Assembly: GCA_011364965.1 (NCBI GenBank)
Contig: RDOB01000005.1
Span: forward strand, 124,001 to 188,000
Direction of reading: 5' to 3'
From: Candidatus Heimdallarchaeota archaeon
GTDB lineage: Archaea > Asgardarchaeota > Heimdallarchaeia > Hodarchaeales > Hodarchaeaceae
Length of the DNA: 64,000 nucleotides
Shown here: in pieces, positions 1 to 7,368 of the stretch
How positions within the stretch are numbered: the first letter of the stretch is position 1
Layout: each line of letters starts with the position of its first letter
Notes under the pieces: model-generated
Seen by the model: the letters and a program-made list of their open reading frames with translations, nothing else
Databases searched by the model: none
Told to the model about the DNA's origin: nothing
Position numbers and translations under genes: made by a program

Positions 1-559
1 GTACTACTTCAATTATACATACAATTTTGGGATTGCTAATGCTGGTGGGGGATTCCGCGATTATTTTCGAGCAGGAAATATCACTCTAGCTGATATAGTG
101 TCTGTATTTCCTTTCGAGAATAATCTTCTTGCATTTTCAATAACAGGAGAAGAGTTAAAATCCCAATTCGCGTCCCAATTTCTGGATGACGCACATTCTG
201 GATTAAAATTAAAAAATGAAAAATTATTTGTATTCGAGAACGGTCATTTTACCGAAGTGATTACCTCTAAGACTTATAACGGACTTATTCTTGATTATAT
301 TTGGTATGTATCCTATAAGGATTCATTCAATGCAATTGATACAGCTGTTCATTATCGTGATGCAGTTGTATATTATTTTGAGCATTTAGAAGATTTATCT
401 AACCATGTAAGTGCTGAAAGATCAATGATTACTTTGCCATTTCCAATAGAGAAAAGCTCAACCCAACCAACTTCTGTAACTGGAATAGAACCACTATTAG
501 CATTATTTTTCTTAACATTTATTCTGCAAAGATACAAAAAGAAATGCAGATTTTATTAA
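1..559 (+). CDS. 5'-nucleotidase/UDP-sugar hydrolase family surface protein, C-terminal part
   Basis: The reading frame is open from the first bases of the window, so the gene begins to the left. Seen: N-A-G-G-G-F-R near positions 38-58, then a D-I-V-S-V-F-P-F-E-N segment near 89-121 and I-T-G-E-E-L-K, the hallmarks of the 5'-nucleotidase C-terminal domain that binds the nucleotide base. After a short linker the protein ends with a G-I-E motif, one hydrophobic helix and a K-K-K-C-R tail, which suggests anchoring to the outer face of the membrane. The family dephosphorylates extracellular nucleotides or related phosphoesters; the N-terminal metallophosphatase domain is not in the window. A GTG at 98 is only an internal codon and not the start. 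It ends with TAA. Confidence 0.85.
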   Translation, partial: YYFNYTYNFGIANAGGGFRDYFRAGNITLADIVSVFPFENNLLAFSITGEELKSQFASQFLDDAHSGLKLKNEKLFVFENGHFTEVITSKTYNGLILDYIWYVSYKDSFNAIDTAVHYRDAVVYYFEHLEDLSNHVSAERSMITLPFPIEKSSTQPTSVTGIEPLLALFFLTFILQRYKKKCRFY

Positions 560-567
560 AAGAAAAA

Positions 568-858
568 TTAAGCAGCTAGGGGGATAATTGGAGGATTCAA
601 ATTATAAGTATTATTAATTACCTCTTTAAAGGTTTTAAGGTTAAATTTTTTCCCATTTTCATCCCGAATTATAAATTGGCTTTCATTGACTAATATTTGA
701 AAAACCTCGAATGCCATTGAGGGGAAGAACGAGTTTCCACTGAAAACACCCAGTGATATTGTCTCAAATTTATTATCATGTGTCTTACGTTCCAAAAAAT
801 ACTGTACTCGCATCTTGGAATTCGCTCGTTCTGTTTTTTTAATCTTAAAGGGCATCAA
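568..858 (-). CDS. hypothetical protein, 96 aa
   Basis: A small, mixed-charge soluble protein convergent with the nucleotidase gene. Its first third is basic (K, R rich) and the middle reads like a small beta-rich fold (Y-F-L-E-R-K, I-S-L-G-V-F-S-G). I do not recognise a family, and there is no signal peptide, membrane segment or Cys cluster. It starts with two adjacent ATG codons and ends with TAA, 9 bases from the end of the convergent gene. It might be a conserved small protein or a chance ORF; the absence of any competing frame and its ordinary composition favour a real gene. Confidence 0.45.
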   Translation of the reverse strand: MMPFKIKKTERANSKMRVQYFLERKTHDNKFETISLGVFSGNSFFPSMAFEVFQILVNESQFIIRDENGKKFNLKTFKEVINNTYNLNPPIIPLAA

Positions 859-981
859 TGCTAGTTTCTATTAGGAAATTTGTGATTGATATTCCAACAT
901 AATATCTGGAGAGTATTAGGCTATTGAACCAATTTCCTCCCCAATCCGGTTTGAGAAAATTAGAAGTGTCTTAAAAATATA

Positions 982-1665
982 GTGAGGAAAATGTGTTTCA
1001 TGCAAGCTGAATCACTAACAGTGCTATTATTTACGCTTTGGGGAACACAACACTCTATACTTGCATCAAACAGGGTAAAAAAACGAGCAGGATTTGATCC
1101 TCTAGATCAAAAATATAGAATCGGTTTCATTGTGATCTCTCTCCTTTCTTTTGCGTTTCTTGAGTCAATCATAAATATATATCTTATTCCTGAGGGAAAA
1201 TTCGTCTCCTCAATAATAGATATGTCTATCCTATCCGATCTAATTCTTTATTATATCCTAACTATTACAGGATGGATTATGGCAATTGGCGCATTTATTC
1301 AAGCAGGCCCATTGACTTTCAGTGGCTTAAAAGGCGAAAAAAGAGCTCCTATTAAATTTAATGGATTCTATCGGTTTTCTCGCCATCCTATTTATTTTGG
1401 AGTGATGTTAGCTACTCTTGCATTAATGTTGACAGTATCTAATAGTGTTTTACTAGTAAAGTATTTAAGTTTTCTAATTTATTTTGTAATTGGGGCAAAA
1501 TTAGAGGAGCGAAGGCTTACTAATGTATTAGAAGGATATGAAGAAATGCTAAGTCGACCATTCTTATTTCCGTATCGAAAAGAGCACATTAGGATTCTCT
1601 TTGGTAGAGAAAGGAAGGAGAAGGTGGAAAAAAACCATAAAAAAATGGATTATTCAATCCAGTAG
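982..1665 (+). CDS. ICMT/NnrU-type integral membrane methyltransferase
   Basis: A 227-residue membrane protein with about five hydrophobic segments. The C-terminal half carries G-F-Y-R-F-S-R-H-P-I-Y-F-G followed by the E-E-R-R-L helix, the signature of the isoprenylcysteine carboxyl methyltransferase / phospholipid methyltransferase / NnrU superfamily, where the R-H-P segment and the acidic-arginine pair bind S-adenosylmethionine. The substrate cannot be read from the sequence (lipid, prenylcysteine or thiol are all possible). Three in-frame starts compete (GTG 982, ATG 991, ATG 1000) with a GAGG just after the first. It is one of four proteins of this fold in the window. Its last bases overlap the convergent zinc-finger gene. 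Confidence 0.75.
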   Translation: MRKMCFMQAESLTVLLFTLWGTQHSILASNRVKKRAGFDPLDQKYRIGFIVISLLSFAFLESIINIYLIPEGKFVSSIIDMSILSDLILYYILTITGWIMAIGAFIQAGPLTFSGLKGEKRAPIKFNGFYRFSRHPIYFGVMLATLALMLTVSNSVLLVKYLSFLIYFVIGAKLEERRLTNVLEGYEEMLSRPFLFPYRKEHIRILFGRERKEKVEKNHKKMDYSIQ

Positions 1666-1865
1666 TATTCAATTTTGTCTCCTTTAACTTCTTCCTCAGG
1701 GATTATAGCGATGAGATCATGGTGTAATTGGTGATGGATTAAATAACATGTTTCGTGAATATATTGCGTACACTGGTCACATTGAATAATAAGGACAAAT
1801 CCTGTCGTATCCTGTTTCAATAATAACCTGTTACAGACAGAACAGTATCGGATATCTCTACTCAT
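1650..1865 (-). CDS. small PHD/RING-like zinc-finger protein, 71 aa
   Basis: Seen: C8-x2-C11, then C29-D-x-C32, H37-x2-C40 and a cluster of four His at 44-49. The C-D-x-C-x4-H-x2-C core resembles the cross-brace of PHD and RING fingers, with His in place of the last Cys pair. The rest is an acidic tail (P-E-E-E-V), so this is essentially a free-standing zinc finger. Such cross-brace fingers usually mediate protein contacts, for example with modified histone tails or ubiquitin-conjugating enzymes; which applies here is unknown. The start ATG lies nine bases after the stop of a second tiny zinc-ribbon gene, with GGTGAT in front, so the two form an operon. Confidence 0.65.
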   Translation of the reverse strand: MSRDIRYCSVCNRLLLKQDTTGFVLIIQCDQCTQYIHETCYLIHHQLHHDLIAIIPEEEVKGDKIEYYWIE

Positions 1866-1874
1866 CGCATCACC

Positions 1875-2003
1875 CTAACTTACTGTTTGAGAATTCACAG
1901 GAATCTGACTATTACTTCTTATTTGCAACTCTTCTTCTTTTCTTTTACAATTTACGCATTCCTTATTGGGATTAAGGACAGTTCCACAGACATCACAAAA
2001 CAC
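1875..2003 (-). CDS. tiny zinc-ribbon protein, 42 aa
   Basis: A short frame starting at GTG (2003-2001), eleven bases after a strong Shine-Dalgarno sequence (GGAGG, preceded by AAA). It encodes F-C-D-V-C-G near the N-terminus and a second C-x2-C pair at about residues 16-19 (C-V-N-C-K-R-K), followed by a polar tail and TAG. Two C-x2-C knuckles make a complete single zinc ribbon. The strong ribosome-binding site and the short gap to the downstream zinc-finger gene argue that both are translated from one message. The function is unknown; comparable archaeal mini-ribbons bind nucleic acid or proteins. Confidence 0.55.
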   Translation of the reverse strand: MFCDVCGTVLNPNKECVNCKRKEEELQIRSNSQIPVNSQTVS

Positions 2004-2318
2004 TGAAATCTAAACCTCCTTTCAGAATCTCAAACTCCCAGGAAAAGTTGAGAAAAAGTTTCTTAGACAAAAATATATTGTGTAACAATGATGATGACAC
2101 CCATAAGCCAATGGGCATTGGGATTTATAGATTGCATATTGTTACACCATTTTCAGAACAGGAGTTTCCTGGCCTCCTGTATAATAGAATAATAACTGGA
2201 GTTTTTATAAGGTTTTTTCTGCATGCAGACGAATTATCTATTTAGCTTGCTGACAAGAACAGCTCCTAATATTATTGTTTGTTTGACTTCTTAAGGCAAT
2301 CCTAGTATAATGACTTAC

Positions 2319-3389
2319 TTAAATTATTGTTTCAATCCATCCATATGGATCTTCTTTTCGGCCATACTGGATATCAATTAGATTTGTGTATAAGAGCTTA
2401 GAAATTGGGCCCACAGTCGATTTGTTGATCATATAAGACTTATCTTGATAATAAAGACTACCTATTGGAGCCACAGAGGCTGCAGTTCCTGCAGCAAAGC
2501 ATTCAGTTAGAGAACCATTGCCAATGGATTCTATCACAAAATCGATGCTTAAAGCTTTCTCGCGAACATAATATCCAGAATCATTAGCTAGAGTAAGAAT
2601 ACTCTCACGAGTAATCCCTGGTAAAATAGTTCCAGACAATGGGGGAGTGAAAATTTCATCATCTATTATGAAGAAGATATTCATTGCCCCTACTTCTTCT
2701 ATATAACGTTTATGGATGGCATCCAGCCATAAAACTTGGTTGAATCCTTTTCTTGTTGCTTCAGCAGTTACAAGCAAGCTCGCAGCATAATTACCTCCAG
2801 TTTTTACATTTCCCATCCCTCCTGGAGCTGCTCGAATATAATTTTCACTAACATAAATATTGACACATTGAAATCCTTCAGGGAAATAAGGTCCTGATGG
2901 TGACAAAATGATGTAAAAAATGAAATCTTGTGCAGTTCTAAGTCCAAGCATGGGAGTAGTGGCAATCATAGTTGGTCTTATATAGAGTGACGATCCTAAT
3001 TTCTTAGGGGCCCAATCTTTTTCCAGTTTAAGTAAAGTTATCAATCCTGTTCGATACAGCTCTTCATCAATTTCAGGCATCACTAAACGTCGTGCTGAAG
3101 AGTTGAAACGTTCGATATTTTTATCTAGACGGAAAAGGTTCAGGTTTCCTTCAGGTGTTCGATATGCTTTTTGACCTTCAAAAATAGTCTGACCGTAATG
3201 TAAGCAAACTGCAGAGGGATTTAACTCAATATTATCATATTTCACTATTCTAGGAATCTTCCATTGATCTTCTTCATAGTTCACAATAAACATTCTATCA
3301 GTAAAAACTTGGCCAAATCCTAACTCTTCATCCGATGAATATTTTACCTTTAAATCCTCAAGCGATAATGATTCAATTGTAATTTCCAA
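2319..3389 (-). CDS. ilvE: branched-chain amino acid aminotransferase
   Basis: Fold-type IV PLP enzyme of 356 residues, the long BCAT type (usual range 340-370). It transfers the amino group between glutamate and the 2-oxo acids of Leu, Ile and Val in the cytoplasm. Seen: the Y-G-Q-T-I-F-E-G-Q-K-A-Y motif (about 65-76), R-P-T-M-I (139-142), the PLP lysine K196 in G-N-V-K-T-G-G-N-Y-A, E-V-G-A-M-N, and the S-G-T-I-L-P-G-I-T-R phosphate-binding loop. Length and motifs are complete and it ends with TAA. It stands alone; no other branched-chain biosynthesis gene is nearby, so it may serve catabolism as much as synthesis. Confidence 0.93.
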   Translation of the reverse strand: MEITIESLSLEDLKVKYSSDEELGFGQVFTDRMFIVNYEEDQWKIPRIVKYDNIELNPSAVCLHYGQTIFEGQKAYRTPEGNLNLFRLDKNIERFNSSARRLVMPEIDEELYRTGLITLLKLEKDWAPKKLGSSLYIRPTMIATTPMLGLRTAQDFIFYIILSPSGPYFPEGFQCVNIYVSENYIRAAPGGMGNVKTGGNYAASLLVTAEATRKGFNQVLWLDAIHKRYIEEVGAMNIFFIIDDEIFTPPLSGTILPGITRESILTLANDSGYYVREKALSIDFVIESIGNGSLTECFAAGTAASVAPIGSLYYQDKSYMINKSTVGPISKLLYTNLIDIQYGRKEDPYGWIETII

Positions 3390-3587
3390 TTTGACTTACT
3401 CCATGATAATAATTACACTTCAATAGGTAAAAATGAAAAAACTGATGTATCTACCATCTACTGATGAGAAAAAGGATTATTACGAAGATGTTAAATATAT
3501 ATCAGGTGTTATCATTTGTAGGTTCGGTATCAGGAAAAAGCTTAAACATAGAAGTCATTCTTTTATTTGAGATCCGTGTGTGTTAAC

Positions 3588-4334
3588 ATGATTGGGATTG
3601 AATTTACGAGTAAAATCAGTGGAATGCCTCTATTCAGTCATGAATTCCGTCCCCACACGCTTTTTAATAGTGATATCCGAGGTGGACTGATTACTGCTAT
3701 AATGCAAGTAATGGGAGAGACTTTTGGGCAACAAGAAACGAAGATTGTTAGTTATGGACATTATTCTGCTATCCTTGCTGAAGGAGAATATGTATATGGT
3801 ATTCTCTTTACCTTTCAAGTCTCAAGTCAATATGAGAAATTTATTGCCAAGATGGTAGCAGATTTCGAGGAAAAATATAAGGAAATGCTCTCGGTTATTA
3901 ACGAACCTGATACAATAATTCTAACTGAGGATTATGATTTCTCCCAAGAATGTGTTGATGCTTATAATTCTTTATTACATATTGATGCAACTCGATTAAG
4001 TAAATTATTAGATATAATCCAAGGATATGATGATAGGCTCTTTGAAAATATGTTAATCTTTTCTCGACCTGAAATGAGTCAACTTTATACTCATTTGACA
4101 TCCGAAAAATTTAGTGTGTTCAGCACAGAGGTCTCTGGTGCTATTAAAACGCTTCTTGATTTATCCAATCGTACCTCCTTCCCGATAGAGGCGTTTGAAA
4201 TTGCTTTATCACATAATTTTTATTGTTTGATGTTCAATATTTTTCCATATACAGTAGTGATCTTCATTGACGAAGCTGATTTAGATTTGGTTCGCTGGCG
4301 GATCCAGGAAATAAAACGTGCCCTTTCAGATTAG
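3588..4334 (+). CDS. longin/roadblock-like domain protein
   Basis: A 248-residue soluble protein. The N-terminus (M-I-G-I-E-F, S-G-M-P-L-F-S-H, then G-G-L-I-T-A-I, K-I-V-S-Y-G, Y-G-I-L-F-T-F) has the strand-turn-strand-helix pattern of longin/roadblock domains that Asgard archaea carry in large numbers and that in eukaryotes assemble on small GTPases and vesicle proteins. The C-terminal third (I-E-A-F-E-I-A, T-V-V-I-F-I-D-E-A) could be a second, diverged copy. Longer readings from TTG 3567 or GTG 3576 exist, but ATG 3588 places the first beta-strand at the N-terminus as usual for these proteins. A role as a GTPase-associated scaffold is inferred. It ends with TAG. Confidence 0.6.
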   Translation: MIGIEFTSKISGMPLFSHEFRPHTLFNSDIRGGLITAIMQVMGETFGQQETKIVSYGHYSAILAEGEYVYGILFTFQVSSQYEKFIAKMVADFEEKYKEMLSVINEPDTIILTEDYDFSQECVDAYNSLLHIDATRLSKLLDIIQGYDDRLFENMLIFSRPEMSQLYTHLTSEKFSVFSTEVSGAIKTLLDLSNRTSFPIEAFEIALSHNFYCLMFNIFPYTVVIFIDEADLDLVRWRIQEIKRALSD

Positions 4335-4372
4335 GATGCTTGGTTAAGTAAAGGATTTCTTGAAGATTCCAT

Positions 4373-5101
4373 TTGGTGATTTATATTTTTAAAACGAGAA
4401 CTCTTTATCTTGAGGATGCATATAATAAGGAAGAAAAAACTCAGATTTTATCTATAAATGAAGAACTTTCAGGAATTGAATTGAATGAATCTATAATTCA
4501 TCCAGGTGGAGGTGGACAGCCAATGGATATTGCTTACATTAATAAGACGCCAATTTTATCCACTATTGAAAGTGGGTCTCATTTATATTATCAAATTCCT
4601 CCTGATGAGTTGGAAAGTTTTTCTATCAATCAAAATGTGAAAATAAAATTGGATTGGGAATTTCGATATGCTGTAATGAAATTACACAGCGTACAACACA
4701 TCTTAGCTGCTGTTATTTTAAAGAAATACGGATTTAAAATTGCTGGTAATAGTATTCATCCGCAAAAAAGTCATTTGGACTTTGAAACTGAAAAAAATTT
4801 TAATCAAGAAGAAATATTGGAAATTGAGAGGGAAGTTAATCGAATTATTATGGATGATATTAAAATTACTTCCGAAAATCTCCCATTAATCAAAATTAAG
4901 AAAATTATTGCTGTAAATCGTGTTCGATTGGATTTCTTACCTGATTTGAATTCTTATAGAGTAATCAAGATTGGTTCATTTGATATGGTTCCATGTGGAG
5001 GAACACATATAAAATCAACGGGTGAAATTAAAGCATTTTTTATAATAAAATATAAATCAAGAGGAAGAAGACGAAAACGATTCTATTATAATATTGAGTA
5101 G
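4373..5101 (+). CDS. alaX: alanyl-tRNA editing protein AlaX
   Basis: A free-standing AlaRS editing domain (242 residues, the AlaX-M size class) that hydrolyses Ser-tRNA(Ala), and possibly Gly-tRNA(Ala), to prevent mistranslation. Seen: H43-P-G-G-G-G-Q-P at 43-50, the zinc-binding H105-x3-H109 and C208-G-G-T-H212, which complete the four zinc ligands. The C-terminus is very basic (S-R-G-R-R-R-K-R), fitting tRNA binding. It starts with adjacent TTG 4373 and GTG 4376 codons; neither has a clear Shine-Dalgarno sequence, so the start could be either. It lies 38 bases after the longin-like gene on the same strand and may share its transcript. Confidence 0.92.
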   Translation: MVIYIFKTRTLYLEDAYNKEEKTQILSINEELSGIELNESIIHPGGGGQPMDIAYINKTPILSTIESGSHLYYQIPPDELESFSINQNVKIKLDWEFRYAVMKLHSVQHILAAVILKKYGFKIAGNSIHPQKSHLDFETEKNFNQEEILEIEREVNRIIMDDIKITSENLPLIKIKKIIAVNRVRLDFLPDLNSYRVIKIGSFDMVPCGGTHIKSTGEIKAFFIIKYKSRGRRRKRFYYNIE

Positions 5102-5213
5102 TTATAAAACTCCTACTTGCTAAGCTAGAGAACAAGGATTACAGATATCACAACATTAATAGGATTAATTATAGCTAGATAATGGCATCAATTATGAAGG
5201 ATATCAAAATCCC

Positions 5214-5909
5214 TTGGTGTTCTCAAAAAGAAAATTATTTGGAATAATTGCCCTAATCCTCATCATGAAACTCGAGTTTATTGATCTTACAGTCATAAAT
5301 GCTGAAAGTGAAGACTGGGGTGTAAATCTTTTTGATTCCGAATCTTTCATAATAACTAAGGCTTATGATGCTCAACGTTTTGATAATAGCCATGTGAATA
5401 TTCGATTTCAAATGATAAATGGATTATTTATCGATATTCTTGTATCTGAAGATTCAACTTTCACTCTTATGATTGCAGATTTTATTGATAATCAAATTCA
5501 TTCTCTACTTGAATTTGAAAATCTAAAAATTATGGTGGTGAATGGATTTGTACATCAAACAATTCAGAATCAAACGTACTGGAAAACGTTCTATGAAGAG
5601 GATGACCATGTACTTGTGACTAGGGATCTAATTCTTATTAAAATTGAACAGGAATACGGCTTTTACACCCATTTGTATATAGAAGAATGGAACTGGAAAA
5701 CTGGGTGGTTAGAGCGATACTATACAAAATCTATGTACAATCAGACTTTGATGTATGAATTGGAAATAAATAAAATCAATGAAGAACCATTGATTTCGAC
5801 AAATATGATTTATGGGTGGTTAATTCTCATTGTAATTATGTTACCTTTATTCTTTTCTCATCGAAATACTATTAAAAGAAAAATAAAACCTAAAAGAATT
5901 AGTACATAA
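5214..5909 (+). CDS. membrane-anchored extracellular protein, unknown function
   Basis: A hydrophobic N-terminal segment (about residues 8-20, after K-R-K) is followed by about 170 polar residues rich in aromatic and acidic residues, and then one transmembrane helix at about 198-216 with a basic tail (R-K-I-K-P-K-R). This is the layout of a secreted domain tethered to the membrane with its C-terminus inside. I recognise no domain. The start is TTG 5214 or GTG 5217; an ATG at 5194 is in another frame and soon stops. It might act as a sensor or surface protein, but nothing in the neighbourhood decides this. Confidence 0.55.
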   Translation: MVFSKRKLFGIIALILIMKLEFIDLTVINAESEDWGVNLFDSESFIITKAYDAQRFDNSHVNIRFQMINGLFIDILVSEDSTFTLMIADFIDNQIHSLLEFENLKIMVVNGFVHQTIQNQTYWKTFYEEDDHVLVTRDLILIKIEQEYGFYTHLYIEEWNWKTGWLERYYTKSMYNQTLMYELEINKINEEPLISTNMIYGWLILIVIMLPLFFSHRNTIKRKIKPKRIST

Positions 5910-6392
5910 ATTTAAACTATCTTAAAAAGAGGGAAATTCCTTTATTTTGATATTAAAGCTATCATTCTATGTAAGTTTTCTTTTGTTTTTCTTGTGTCAT
6001 TTCTTTTTCTATAGAAAATAATTCTACAGAAATTAATGCAGAAAAATCTCCCATAGTCAATTTTCTACGGTTTGGTTTGGACGCTTCGTTTGTCATTGCA
6101 CCACAACACCGCTTTTGGATTATTATTTGTCTTTTAAATACCTGATTAATACGCAAGTAACATCTAATTCTCAATTTATATAGAACCCTGCATATACAGA
6201 AATGAGTCGGGTTAATTGTCTTCCCCCTATTTGCATAAAGCCTACTAATCTGAGGTAATTATTATCTCAGAATGCAAAAACAAGCTCCTCCGTGAATAGT
6301 TAGAATCCATTCTCTTTTTTCCTAAGATCTTTGTAATGAAAGACTTAGAAATCAATTAGTTTAAGAAGTCATATTAATAAGGACGCACTATT
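5910..6392. other. intergenic stretch without a supported gene
   Basis: About 480 bases between two plus-strand genes. A weak minus-strand frame (5962-6174) lacks a good ribosome-binding site, a recognisable motif and an ATG start for its full length, and I do not count it. The last 60 bases before 6393 contain AT-rich segments that could hold the promoter of the 7TM gene. I see no repeats or RNA-like structure. Confidence 0.4.
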
Positions 6393-7205
6393 ATGGCCCC
6401 CCCTTCTTGGATAATTCTCTACTTATTTACTCTAACTTTAACTAAGTTAACAGGCTTTATACTTTTTTTCAATTACTTTCTTCGCTTAAATCAGTCCCGT
6501 TTTCTTTTAGTTTCATTGGGATGGTTAATAAGTATACTGGGAGCAGGTTTATTTCTGATTTCAATGTATAGTACGATTCCTGAAATTATTTCATTAACGT
6601 ACGTTATTTCTTCAATTTCTATGTCCTGGGGCATACTAGCCATCGGTGTTGGAATTATGAGTTACTTCCAACCTGTAAAAAAGGAGATCTTCGCCATTGG
6701 AACCGCAGTTTTCATTTTATTGCCTATAATTGTCTTTTTCACCTCAGAGAAAGGATTTGCTGGTATGCTTACAACAATAGAACAGCTTATTGTCTATCTG
6801 TTTATGATATTTGAGGGAATTAAACATCGAAATAGAGTTTTAGAATTTTCTCGTGGGAGTTACGCTCTTTATATGACTGGTGTGACTTTATCGTTTCTTT
6901 CAACTATTTCAATAATGATCGCAGGGTCATCGTTTTCTGAATTGATTGTCATTATCTATTTTGGACTTGATATTTGGCTTTCTGTGGTATTAATCCTCTT
7001 TTTGATTCATCTGGAACATAATATCTCTTTGAGAGAAAAATTCCTCTTGAAAGATGCATTTAGTCATGAAATGGCCCAGCTTCTGCAACTTGCAGTTGCT
7101 CATCTCGACCTGGGACTACTTTCTAATGAAAAAACTGAATATGAGCAAGTAAATACTACACTTCAAAAAGCTAGTGACTTGTTAATTCGCATCCGTAAGC
7201 TCTGA
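6393..7205 (+). CDS. 7TM membrane protein with a C-terminal HisKA-like helical hairpin
   Basis: A 270-residue protein with about seven transmembrane helices in residues 1-205, then a cytoplasmic segment (about 215-270) that reads like the dimerisation/phosphoacceptor domain of a histidine kinase: L-K-D-A-F-S-H-E-M-A-Q-L-L-Q-L, a loop, and a second helix ending K-A-S-D-L-L-I-R-I-R-K-L. No HATPase domain follows: the frame ends TGA immediately followed by TAG, and the downstream 160 bases do not continue the protein in another frame. It may be a sensor subunit whose histidine is phosphorylated in trans, or a truncated kinase. The ATG start sits in a weak ribosome-binding context. Confidence 0.55.
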   Translation: MAPPSWIILYLFTLTLTKLTGFILFFNYFLRLNQSRFLLVSLGWLISILGAGLFLISMYSTIPEIISLTYVISSISMSWGILAIGVGIMSYFQPVKKEIFAIGTAVFILLPIIVFFTSEKGFAGMLTTIEQLIVYLFMIFEGIKHRNRVLEFSRGSYALYMTGVTLSFLSTISIMIAGSSFSELIVIIYFGLDIWLSVVLILFLIHLEHNISLREKFLLKDAFSHEMAQLLQLAVAHLDLGLLSNEKTEYEQVNTTLQKASDLLIRIRKL

Positions 7206-7368
7206 TAGGCTATCAAGCTGTTTTTAAAATCAATAATCCAATTATATACAAATCATTTACTTGAACTTTATTTTAGAACGGTGAATTCTCCACATAAACT
7301 AATTGATGAGTACTTGTACAGCTAATTAAAAATAATTATCAACCAGATAGGAATATGAGGGAACTTCT

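Noticed and set aside
2048..2245. 65-codon plus-strand frame from TTG
   Set aside because: No ribosome site, no motif, unnatural composition; it lies in the leader region of the zinc-ribbon operon.
5962..6174. 70-codon minus-strand frame
   Set aside because: Weak start context and no recognisable feature; an internal ATG would leave only about 44 residues.
7203..7208. Tandem stops TGA-TAG at 7203 and 32365 as evidence for read-through control
   Set aside because: Only two cases; adjacent stops arise easily in AT-rich DNA and many other TGA stops have none.
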